Assembly: GCA_029263275.1 (NCBI GenBank) | Contig: JAJCXU010000282.1 | Coordinates: 1-8,748, forward strand | Direction of reading: 5' to 3' | Source of the DNA: Ilumatobacter sp. | GTDB taxonomy: Bacteria; Actinomycetota; Acidimicrobiia; Acidimicrobiales; Ilumatobacteraceae | Length of the DNA stretch: 8,748 nucleotides | Shown: one piece after another, positions 1 through 6,103 of the stretch | How the letters are laid out: every line of letters starts with the position of its first letter | Position numbering within the stretch: the first letter of the stretch is position 1 | Notes under the pieces: model-generated | Told to the model about the DNA's origin: nothing | The model's input: the letters and a program-made list of their open reading frames with translations, nothing else | Database searches by the model: none | Program-made: the position numbers and the translations under genes

Positions 1-967
1 CACGGTCACCGACGCCAACCTGCAGCTCGGTCGGCTGCACCCCGACACGTTCGGGGCAACCGACATCGACCTCTCGCCGACCTTCGCAAGCGACGCGCTG
101 GTCCGCAGCGTGGGTGCGCGGCTGGGGCTCGACGCCAACACTGCAGCAGTCGGCGTGGCCGAGGTGGTTGACGAGAACATGGCCAACGCCGCCCGAGCGC
201 ATGCGGTCGAGAACGGCAAGGACATGGGCGGCTACACGATGATCGCCTTTGGCGGCGGTGCCCCCTTGCACGCGGCGCGGCTCATGGACAAGCTCGGCCT
301 CGACGAGTTGATCGTTCCGGCGGGTGCTGGCGTCGGATCGGCGATTGGCTTTCTCGTGGCACCATTCTCCTATGAGGCGGTGCGCAGCTTCTACACCTCG
401 ACGTTGGACTTCGATGTCGACGGTTCGAACGACGTGCTCGCGGCGCTGACCGAGGAGGCGATGTCGTTCGTGCGGCTGGGCACCGACGCCGAGGTGACGA
501 TCGAGCGACAGGTGTCGATGCGATACGCCGGTCAGGGCTGGGAGATTCCCGTGCTGCTCGACAAGGCGACAGCGTTCGACGAGTTCGCGGCGGAGCTGTT
601 GTCATCGAAGTTCACGAAGGCCTATGAAGAGTTCTTCGGTCGGGCGATCAGCGATCTCGCCATCGAAACCGTCAGCTGGTCCGTCCGTGTTTCGTCGGTC
701 GTACCTCCCGGACAGCGCGTCGAGCTGTCGACGGTGGCTGAGACCGCCGTGACCGCCAATCAGACTCGCCATGCCTACGACGCCGTGAGCGGCACGAGCA
801 TCGAGACTGCGGTCATCAGCCGCGACGATCTTGTCGCCGGAAGCAATGTCACGGGTCCGGCGATCATCGCCGAAACGCAGACCACCACCGTCCTCGGCTC
901 CCACCACGTCTGCACGATGCAAGCCGACGGCTCACTCTTGATCACTCGCGATGGGAGCAAGGCATGA
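1..967 (+). CDS. hyuA: HyuA: hydantoinase/oxoprolinase subunit A, C-terminal part (5' end outside the window)
   Basis: The open frame runs in from the window edge (first full codon at position 2) and gives 321 residues; HyuA proteins are usually near 680-700 residues, so roughly the first half is missing. HyuA/HyuB enzymes are cytoplasmic, ATP-dependent complexes that open hydantoins, 5-oxoproline or related cyclic amides; acetone carboxylases are relatives. The visible part begins with the family's TVTDANLQLGRL segment, then has VDENMANAARAHAVENG, FGGGAPLHAARLMDKLG and VPAGAGVGSAIGFL, and ends in the oxoprolinase-type C-terminal domain (GPAIIAETQTTTVLG). An internal GTG at 110 is not the start, because conserved family sequence lies upstream of it. 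The stop overlaps the hyuB start (ATGA at 964-967), implying translational coupling. The family is clear; the substrate cannot be read from sequence. Confidence 0.93.
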   Translation, partial: TVTDANLQLGRLHPDTFGATDIDLSPTFASDALVRSVGARLGLDANTAAVGVAEVVDENMANAARAHAVENGKDMGGYTMIAFGGGAPLHAARLMDKLGLDELIVPAGAGVGSAIGFLVAPFSYEAVRSFYTSTLDFDVDGSNDVLAALTEEAMSFVRLGTDAEVTIERQVSMRYAGQGWEIPVLLDKATAFDEFAAELLSSKFTKAYEEFFGRAISDLAIETVSWSVRVSSVVPPGQRVELSTVAETAVTANQTRHAYDAVSGTSIETAVISRDDLVAGSNVTGPAIIAETQTTTVLGSHHVCTMQADGSLLITRDGSKA

Positions 968-2622
968 CTGTCCTCCACAACAGGTCCGCAGCGGACACGC
1001 TCCACTTCCAAGTGATGTGGAATCGCCTGATCTCGGTGGTCGAGGAGCAGGCGCTGGCGCTGATCCGTACCGCCTTCAGCACATCAGTCCGCGAAGCCGG
1101 GGACCTCTCGGCGGGAGTGTTCGACCCGCAGGGGCGGATGATCGCTCAGGCCGTCACGGGCACCCCCGGGCACGTCAACACAATGGCCGATGCAGTTCCG
1201 CACTTCATCAACGACATCGGCCCGGAACGCATCTATCCCGGTGACATCTACATCACGAATGACCCGTGGAAAGCCACCGGCCACCTGCACGACATCACCG
1301 TCTGCACGCCGGTCTTCCGCGAGATCGCAGGGTCCGACGGCACGGTCACCGAGACATTGGTCGGCTTCTTCGCATCGACGGCGCACGTCGTCGACATCGG
1401 CGGACGCGGCTACGGCCCCGATGCCAAGGAGGTCTACGAAGAAGGTCTCAACATTCCGATCATGAAGTGGGCCGAGCGGTGGCAGCTCAACACCGACCTG
1501 GTCAACATCATCAAGGTCAACGTGCGTGAGTCCGACCAGGTCGTCGGCGACATGCACGGTCTTGCTGCATCGAACGAAACCGGTCGCCGTCGTCTGCTCG
1601 ACATGCTCGACGAGTTCGGGCTCGACGACCTGACCGCACTCGCTGAGTTCGTGTTCGATCGCACGGGTGCGGCAACCATCCAGGCGATCACTGGTGTGGA
1701 AAACGGCACGTACACCAACGAGATGATCGTCGACGGCTACGGCGAACCGGTCACGTTGGCGGTCACCCTCACCGTGGCCGATGGCGGCATGCACGCCGAC
1801 TTCACGGGTACGTCACCGGTGTGCGGGCTCGGCATCAACGTCCCGCTCAGTTATGCGCACGCCTACTTCACCTACGGGATGCTCGTTGCGCTGGCGCCTG
1901 AATTGCCGAACAACTTTGCATCGCTCTCGATCTTCTCCGTGAGTGCGCCCGATGGGGTGATCCTCAACGCGAAGCACCCCGACCCTGTCGCGGTTCGCCA
2001 TGTGCTCGGCCACTTCGTGACCGATCTCTGCCTGGGCGCCATCGCGCAAGCGCTACCCGATCGGGTGCCCGCGGAAGGTGCCGGCGCGCTGTGGAACTTC
2101 CAGGCCAGCGCCCGGTCGGCCGATGTCGCCGACCCGCGCCCACCGGTGGAGATGCTGATGTTCAACAGCGGTGGCACTGGGGCCCGGCCGCGTCTCGACG
2201 GGCTGACGGCGACGGCGTTCCCGTCAGGCGTTCGAACGATGTCGGTCGAGGCGACCGAACAGATTGGCCCGATCGTCATCTGGCGCAAGGAGATCCGCCC
2301 CGACAGCGGCGGCGCCGGGAAGCAGCGTGGCGGACTTGGCCAAGTGATCGAGCTGTCGCCGACCGAGGGCTATCAGTTCGACTTCTCGGCGATGTTCGAT
2401 CGCATCGACCATCCGGCTCGCGGTCGTCACGGTGGGGGCGACGGCGCTCCGGGCAAGGTGTACCTCGATGATGGGACACCGTTCGCCGGCAAGGGTCGAC
2501 AGGTCGTGCCCGAAGGGCGGCGCCTCATTCTCGAACTGCCGGGCGGCGGCGGCCACGGTGACCCGGCAGACCGCGATCCCGAGGCGGTGGAGAACGACCA
2601 CACTCAGGGCTACGTGTCGTGA
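964..2622 (+). CDS. hyuB: HyuB: hydantoinase/oxoprolinase subunit B
   Basis: Complete 552-residue HyuB partner of the upstream HyuA. Family landmarks in order: WNRLISVVEEQA (19-30), REAGDLSAGVFDPQGRM (43-59), GTPGHVNTM (66-74), NDPWKATGHLHD (99-110), a central domain, and a C-terminal glycine-rich segment LPGGGGHGDP (525-534). The length is normal for stand-alone HyuB subunits. The ATG at 964 is supported by the ATGA overlap with hyuA and by GGGAG at 953-957, six bases upstream. The stop overlaps the next start as GTGA (2619-2622). HyuA and HyuB together make the ATP-dependent amidohydrolase; N-methylhydantoinase and 5-oxoprolinase are the best-known activities, but close paralogues have other substrates. 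The oxidase-like gene that follows suggests, by inference, release of an amine or N-methyl amino acid that is then oxidised. Confidence 0.95.
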   Translation: MTVLHNRSAADTLHFQVMWNRLISVVEEQALALIRTAFSTSVREAGDLSAGVFDPQGRMIAQAVTGTPGHVNTMADAVPHFINDIGPERIYPGDIYITNDPWKATGHLHDITVCTPVFREIAGSDGTVTETLVGFFASTAHVVDIGGRGYGPDAKEVYEEGLNIPIMKWAERWQLNTDLVNIIKVNVRESDQVVGDMHGLAASNETGRRRLLDMLDEFGLDDLTALAEFVFDRTGAATIQAITGVENGTYTNEMIVDGYGEPVTLAVTLTVADGGMHADFTGTSPVCGLGINVPLSYAHAYFTYGMLVALAPELPNNFASLSIFSVSAPDGVILNAKHPDPVAVRHVLGHFVTDLCLGAIAQALPDRVPAEGAGALWNFQASARSADVADPRPPVEMLMFNSGGTGARPRLDGLTATAFPSGVRTMSVEATEQIGPIVIWRKEIRPDSGGAGKQRGGLGQVIELSPTEGYQFDFSAMFDRIDHPARGRHGGGDGAPGKVYLDDGTPFAGKGRQVVPEGRRLILELPGGGGHGDPADRDPEAVENDHTQGYVS

Positions 2623-3812
2623 CCGAACTCGCCGGCAACTACGACGTCGTATGTATCGGTGGGGCGATGACGGGGAGCTCGGCGGCCTACTTCCTGTCCG
2701 AGAACCCCGACTTCGATGGCTCCGTGCTCGTGGTGGAACCGGACTGGACCTACGACCGTGCCAACACAACGCGCGCCCAGAACAGCATTCGCGAGCAGTT
2801 CACGAATGAGTTGAACATCCGGCTCAGCCAATTCGGCATGGAGTTCATCGCCGACTTCCGTAGGCGTGTCGAGGTCGACGGACACTCGCCCGAGATCAAT
2901 TTCCGCGGCACGGGCTACATGTTCATCGCCGACGACGAAGCCGCGTACGAGGAGCTCGAACGTGAGTCGCACGATCAGCTCGCGCTCGGTGCCGAGGTCG
3001 AGATGTTGCGGCCAGCGCAGATCGCGGAGCGCTATCCGTACATGAATCCCGACGAGTTGGCGGGTGCTCGGGTTGGTGGCATGCGTGAGGGGTCGTTCGA
3101 TGGTTGGGCGTTCTTCCAAGGCCTGCGCCAGCGGGCGATGGGCAACGGCGCTACCTACATCAAGGATCGTGTGACCGGCCTGGACGTCGATGGCGGACGG
3201 GTCACCAGAGTGCGCCTGGAATCCGGTGCGTCGGTCGGCTGTGGCTTCGCCATCAACACCGCTGGCTGCAGGGCTCGAGATGTCGCAGCGATGGCTGGGC
3301 TCGAGTTGCCGATCGAACCGCGTGCTCGAACCAGCTTCATGTTCGACTGTCGCACGCCAATTGAACATGTCGTGCCGCTGACGGTCACACCGTTTGGCGT
3401 GCATTTCCGGCGTGAGCAGCAGCACTACATGTGTGGCACGGTGCCGACCACCGACATCGCCATCGATCCGGACGACTTCGATATCCGCCACGATGAGTTC
3501 GAGGAACAGATCTGGCCGGTCGTTGCGAAGTACGTGCCGCAGTTCGATCAGATCGGCGTCGTCACATCATGGGGCGGTCAGTACGACTACAACACGCTCG
3601 ACCACAACCTGATCATCGGGCCCGGCAGCGATGTCACGAACTTCCTCTTCGCGAACGGGTTCTCAGGCCACGGTCTGCAGCAGGGCCCGGCGGTCGGCAG
3701 AGGACTGAGCGAGCTGATCACGTACGGCGACTTCCGAACGATTGATCTGTCGCCCCTCGGCTACACCCGCATCGAACGCAACGAACCCATCATCGAAAAC
3801 GCCATCATCTAA
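2619..3812 (+). CDS. FOXRED1-like FAD-dependent oxidoreductase (DAO family)
   Basis: A 397-residue flavoenzyme of the D-amino-acid-oxidase/sarcosine-oxidase superfamily. The N-terminal Rossmann unit is YDVVCIGGAMTGSSAAYFL (8-26), with an acidic strand end VVE (38-40) that should bind the FAD ribose. The loop reads GGAMTG, so the middle Gly of GxGxxG is Ala. RAQNSIREQF (52-61) corresponds to the substrate-side motif that follows the FAD fold. The C-terminus (GGQYDYNT, then FANGFSGHGLQQGPAVGRG, IDLSPLGYTR and a final ENAII) closely resembles FOXRED1 as I recall it, and lacks the Cys that binds flavin covalently in monomeric sarcosine oxidase. The GTG start is chosen for its GTGA overlap with hyuB. 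In this operon it probably oxidises an amine or N-methyl amino acid made downstream of HyuAB; the substrate is inferred. Confidence 0.9.
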   Translation: MTELAGNYDVVCIGGAMTGSSAAYFLSENPDFDGSVLVVEPDWTYDRANTTRAQNSIREQFTNELNIRLSQFGMEFIADFRRRVEVDGHSPEINFRGTGYMFIADDEAAYEELERESHDQLALGAEVEMLRPAQIAERYPYMNPDELAGARVGGMREGSFDGWAFFQGLRQRAMGNGATYIKDRVTGLDVDGGRVTRVRLESGASVGCGFAINTAGCRARDVAAMAGLELPIEPRARTSFMFDCRTPIEHVVPLTVTPFGVHFRREQQHYMCGTVPTTDIAIDPDDFDIRHDEFEEQIWPVVAKYVPQFDQIGVVTSWGGQYDYNTLDHNLIIGPGSDVTNFLFANGFSGHGLQQGPAVGRGLSELITYGDFRTIDLSPLGYTRIERNEPIIENAII

Positions 3813-3849
3813 AGAGTTACGCATGGGGTCAGGCCCCTTTCGTAACTCT
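3813..3849. terminator. Hairpin between convergent genes, possible bidirectional terminator (part of the left repeat)
   Basis: Bases 3813-3821 (AGAGTTACG) pair perfectly with 3841-3849 (CGTAACTCT), a 9-bp stem. Inside it GGGG (3825-3828) can pair with CCCC (3834-3837). It starts one base after the stop of the + strand oxidoreductase and lies 14 bases beyond the - strand stop at 3864, between two convergent transcription units, which suits termination on both strands. No U-tract follows on either strand, so a classic Rho-independent mechanism is not shown. The same sequence recurs inverted at 4845-4884, so it may simply be a mobile repeat. Confidence 0.5.
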
Positions 3850-3852
3850 GCG
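3813..3852. repeat. Left 40-bp inverted repeat flanking the selenoprotein gene
   Basis: These 40 bases match the reverse complement of 4845-4884 at 37 positions; the differences are at repeat positions 2, 7 and 31. The central 23 bases (repeat positions 8-30), containing the core GGGGTCAGGCCCC, are identical in both copies. The unit is itself a palindrome. Together the two copies bracket the AhpD-like gene. A short palindrome with a GGGGTCAGGCCCC-type core recalls REP/RAYT-type or MITE-like elements, but no transposase is present, so the class is inferred. Confidence 0.85.
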
Positions 3853-3860
3853 CCGCAGAG
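3846..3860. repeat. Small palindrome just beyond the selenoprotein stop
   Basis: CTCTGC (3846-3851) and GCAGAG (3855-3860) pair around the 3-base loop GCC. On the - strand this hairpin starts three bases after the TGA stop at 3866-3864 and overlaps the larger hairpin at 3813-3849, so the two structures exclude each other. It might contribute to termination or 3' end protection of the - strand transcript. No U-tract follows. Confidence 0.45.
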
Positions 3861-3863
3861 GCT

Positions 3864-4817
3864 TCAGTGATGTCGGTCTGGGAGCGGCACGCCGATGAGG
3901 TCGCCGACACCGAGGAGTCCGTCCGGCGGACCCACGCCGACGGCGTCGAGTAGACGATTCATCATCTCGAAGTTCCCGGCGACCTGAATGGCTCGTGCCG
4001 CGGTATCAACTCCGAGGACATCGATCGCCTGCGTGCGAGCCCGTTCCATTTCGTCGCTGTCGCGGAGCACGGCGGCTTCGGTGAGTGCGCTCAGGACGCG
4101 GCCGCCAGGAAGTCCGACGTCGAGGTGTTCGTCGCCGACGCCGAGCAGATTGACGTCTTCGCCGTGGTGTTTGGCGCTCGCACGGAGCATCCCTGAGTGG
4201 GCGTACAGTCAAAAAAAGCAGTCGTTGAGCAATGAGGTTCGGGCCGCCACGAACTCCATCTGCGAGCGATTCAGGCCGTCTCGGATTGCGCTCATGTTCC
4301 CCATCGAGGGGCCATCCTGATTGCCGTCGGGAGCGAGGTACAGGACGCTGTGGACGTCGAACATCGCCTCGTTCTCCGGTGGGACGGCGCTGAGAATTGT
4401 GGGCGGGAAGGCTGCCCCAATCGTTGGGATCCACGAGCCGTCGATCACCGCATCGGTGGTGATCGGCGTGGGGTCGCCAGCGGTGGGTTCAGGTAGTGGA
4501 CGGGGGAAATGCCCGAGACCGAAGCGCGTCGTATCGACTGCCCGCAGCCGCGAGACAATGCCGAGCACCTCGACGTATTGCTCGATGCTGAGACCATCGG
4601 CGAGCAACGCATCGAACCAGTCGCGCGTGATGGTCGCCGGGGCGGTGGAGATAACGGCCGCCGCCCGTTCGGCAGCGCAGGAGGGGGCGGCGCCGCGAGC
4701 CGCTGCGGCGACCGCCACTCGTTCAGCACCGGTGAGCCAGGTGCCGGGACGGCTCAATCGGTCCCACTCCCGATCGTGGACGGCGGCGAATTCAGCCGGG
4801 ATGTCGATCGCGCTCAT
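3864..4817 (-). CDS. AhpD-like redox selenoprotein with in-frame UGA (C-x-x-U active site)
   Basis: Read through the TGA at 4211-4209 this gives 317 residues. The family is AhpD/carboxymuconolactone decarboxylase, in a long two-part form: a helical N-terminal half (WLTGAERVAVAAAARGA, residues 27-43; YVEVLGIVSRLRAVDTTRFGLG, 81-102) followed by the AhpD core. The active site is E188, C200, U203 and H207 (NDCFF-U-LYAHSGMLRA). Its spacing equals AhpD Glu118/Cys130/Cys133/His137 of Mycobacterium tuberculosis, so Sec replaces the second Cys. Coding continues in the same frame to a final TGA and includes a family-like NFEMMNRLLDAVG segment. The ATG at 4817 (MSAIDIP) is preferred, because upstream in-frame ATGs fall in the flanking repeat; no strong Shine-Dalgarno is visible. 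Likely role: thiol/selenol peroxidase or disulfide exchange. Alternative: a Cys-to-stop pseudogene. The TTT TTT codons before the UGA are unusual in this GC-rich setting. Confidence 0.85.
4173..4192 (-). promoter_or_regulatory. Candidate bacterial SECIS element
   Basis: On the - strand mRNA, nucleotides 17-36 after the UGA fold as GG, bulged A, UGCUC, loop CGUGC, GAGCG, CC. That is seven pairs (one U-G wobble) with a single-base bulge in the 5' arm. The loop has G at its second position, 26 nt after the UGA. Bacterial SECIS elements lie inside the coding region just after the UGA, with a small apical loop carrying G in its first two positions roughly 16-37 nt away, and E. coli fdhF also has a functional stem bulge. 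The fold was done by hand. A competing fold, C10-A11-C12 with G26-U27-G28 around a GGA/UCC stem with loop UGC, also has G at loop position 2. Confidence 0.65.
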
Positions 4818-4844
4818 CGTCTGACCATAGGGCGTACACCGAGT

Positions 4845-4884
4845 CGCAGAGTTTCGAAAGGGGCCTGACCCCATGCGCAACTTT
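4845..4884. repeat. Right 40-bp inverted repeat flanking the selenoprotein gene
   Basis: Inverted counterpart of 3813-3852 (37/40). Its own outer stem is weaker: two of the nine outer pairs are mismatched, while the inner GGGG/CCCC pairing is kept. It lies between the dioxygenase stop (4887) and the AhpD-like start (4817). Any transcript crossing both would hold a hairpin here plus a potential long-range pairing with the left copy. The first in-frame ATGs upstream of the selenoprotein start (4880 and 4874) lie in this repeat and are therefore unlikely to be real starts. Confidence 0.85.
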
Positions 4885-4886
4885 GG

Positions 4887-5705
4887 TCAGAGGGCGTAGG
4901 TGGCCACGGTGCAGCTGACGGCGAAGATCGGGATCGGCTCGCAGAACTGCACGGTTCCGGTGGCGCCGGCCGCAGCAGCGGCAACGGAGATGAAGGTACG
5001 GATTTCGAACCCACCCTGGCCTCCGTCGGCGTAGATGGTGAGGTCGTCGTAGTCGAGCAGTGCGTCCCGATCGTTGCGGCACCATCGATCCATGAAGTCG
5101 AGATCCCACTCGACGTTGATCTTGCCCGAATCGGGGGTGGCTGGCCAGTGCGAGATGCCCCCGGTGCCGACGATGGCAATGCGCTCGGGAAGTGCATCGC
5201 ACGCGGCGCGCAGCGACTCACCGAAGGTCCATGAACGGTGCAGCGGAGACAGCGGCGGACCCTGGCAGTTGATGTTGACCGGAATGATCGGGATGTCGTA
5301 GTTCGGCGTGAGGAAGTGCAGCGGCACCATGATTCCGTGGTCGAACTGCCACTCCTCGGCGTAGCTCACGTCCGAGGTCTCCATCACCTGCTTGATGAAC
5401 CGCTCCGAGAGTTCGCGGTTGCCGGGGACCTTTCGCTTCTCGATGCCCAGCCAGCCCGGGTCCTCGATGGGCCCGTCGTAGCTGTCGGCCATGCCGAGCG
5501 CGAACGACGGCATGTTGTCCATGAAGAAGTTGGCGAAGTGTTCTGCTGCGATGACGACGACAGCGTCGGGCTTCGACGCTTCGAGGTCGACACGCATCTG
5601 GTTGAACGCGGCGTAGAAGCGATCGCGAACATCGGGGTCGGCCTGATCGGCCCGACCGGTGATTCCTGGCGCGTGTGAGCACACGCCGGCAAAGACCAAA
5701 CTCAT
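4887..5705 (-). CDS. LigB-type class III extradiol dioxygenase, catalytic subunit
   Basis: A 272-residue protein of the LigB family of non-haem Fe(II) extradiol dioxygenases, which insert both atoms of O2 next to a catecholic diol (meta cleavage). Candidate iron ligands are H11 (VCSHAPG), H56 (AEHFANFF) and E234 (GGFEIRTF), corresponding to His12, His61 and Glu242 of protocatechuate 4,5-dioxygenase LigB; H186 (GTGGISHW) matches its catalytic His195, and H123 lies in FDHGIMVP. The length is close to LigB. The ATG at 5705 overlaps the small-subunit stop (ATGA, 5702-5705), which fits equal synthesis of a two-subunit enzyme. The substrate is not determined: protocatechuate, gallate, homoprotocatechuate-like diols or a demethylated aryl ether are all possible. 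Confidence 0.92.
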   Translation of the reverse strand: MSLVFAGVCSHAPGITGRADQADPDVRDRFYAAFNQMRVDLEASKPDAVVVIAAEHFANFFMDNMPSFALGMADSYDGPIEDPGWLGIEKRKVPGNRELSERFIKQVMETSDVSYAEEWQFDHGIMVPLHFLTPNYDIPIIPVNINCQGPPLSPLHRSWTFGESLRAACDALPERIAIVGTGGISHWPATPDSGKINVEWDLDFMDRWCRNDRDALLDYDDLTIYADGGQGGFEIRTFISVAAAAAGATGTVQFCEPIPIFAVSCTVATYAL

Positions 5706-6103
5706 CGCCCCACCCCGTTTTCATCCAAAATCCTGCGCTCAGTTCCCGCTCGGCGGGACGCCTGCGCAGGATTTTCGTGTACGGGGGCGACCACTTCATC
5801 GAGCGGTGTCGTCACGGCATAGACGCCCTCTCGGACCGGGCCGTGTTCGATGATGCCGTCACGCATGCGTTGCAGGTAGTCCTGCCAATCGATCTGGTGG
5901 AAGGCGGCGAAGTGCATCAGGATCTGCCCGTTGACCCCAAGATGGAACAGCTTGCCGATATCGGGTTCGACCAGCGCTTCGATCTCCTCATCGGTCAGGT
6001 CGAACGGGGCGACCTCGGCACGGCGGTCAGCGGTGTAGCGCTCCTGCATTGCCTCGGACCGGTTGATCTCGAAGAGGAACTTCTGAACGGCGTAGAGGCT
6101 CAC
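5702..6103 (-). CDS. LigA-type small subunit of the extradiol dioxygenase
   Basis: A 133-residue helical protein matching the LigA family that caps the active site of LigAB enzymes: VQKFLFEINRSEAMQERYTADRRAEV, then FDLTDEEIEALVEPDIGKLFHLGVN and a final helix QILMHFAAFHQIDWQDYLQRM. The GTG at 6103 is chosen because it gives a GTGA overlap with the P450 stop and has GGAG eight bases upstream; an earlier GTG at 6112 would add three residues. The last 24 or so residues (from ENPAQASRR onward) are mostly encoded by a 49-bp palindrome at 5727-5775, so the tail looks like an acquired extension. Placed directly before the LigB-type gene, it should form the alpha-beta enzyme with it. Confidence 0.88.
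   Translation of the reverse strand: MSLYAVQKFLFEINRSEAMQERYTADRRAEVAPFDLTDEEIEALVEPDIGKLFHLGVNGQILMHFAAFHQIDWQDYLQRMRDGIIEHGPVREGVYAVTTPLDEVVAPVHENPAQASRRAGTERRILDENGVGR
5727..5775. repeat. 49-bp nested palindrome inside the LigA-type coding region
   Basis: AAAATCCTGCGC (5727-5738) pairs perfectly with GCGCAGGATTTT (5764-5775), a 12-bp stem. Inside it TCCCGC (5744-5749) pairs with GCGGGA (5753-5758) around the loop TCG, and the two stems are separated by a symmetric 5+5-base internal loop. It is read in frame on the - strand as part of the subunit's C-terminal tail. The regular architecture suggests a palindromic mobile element rather than chance. It differs in sequence from the 40-bp repeats flanking the selenoprotein gene. 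Confidence 0.8.

Noticed and set aside
1084..1794. 236-codon open frame on the - strand inside hyuB
   Set aside because: It mirrors hyuB on the opposite strand, has no recognisable protein features, and reflects high-GC codon bias of the real gene.
3864..4190. A separate small protein starting at the ATG at 4190
   Set aside because: It would lack half of the active site and begins in the middle of a conserved motif; reading through the UGA explains it fully.
4006..4434. Frameshifted continuation past the T7 run (-1 frame) as the true end of the AhpD-like protein
   Set aside because: The shifted product is an Arg-rich, low-complexity tail without family features, whereas the zero frame beyond the UGA gives LYAHSGMLRA and the rest of the AhpD-like domain.
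4818..4880. Longer AhpD-like start at 4880 or 4874
   Set aside because: Both ATGs lie in the 40-bp repeat, and the added residues (MRMGSGPFRNSA...) are repeat-derived; MSAIDIP at 4817 is more natural.
3813..4884. Complete insertion sequence with its own transposase
   Set aside because: The only gene between the repeats is the AhpD-like one; no transposase motifs and no clear target-site duplication are visible.
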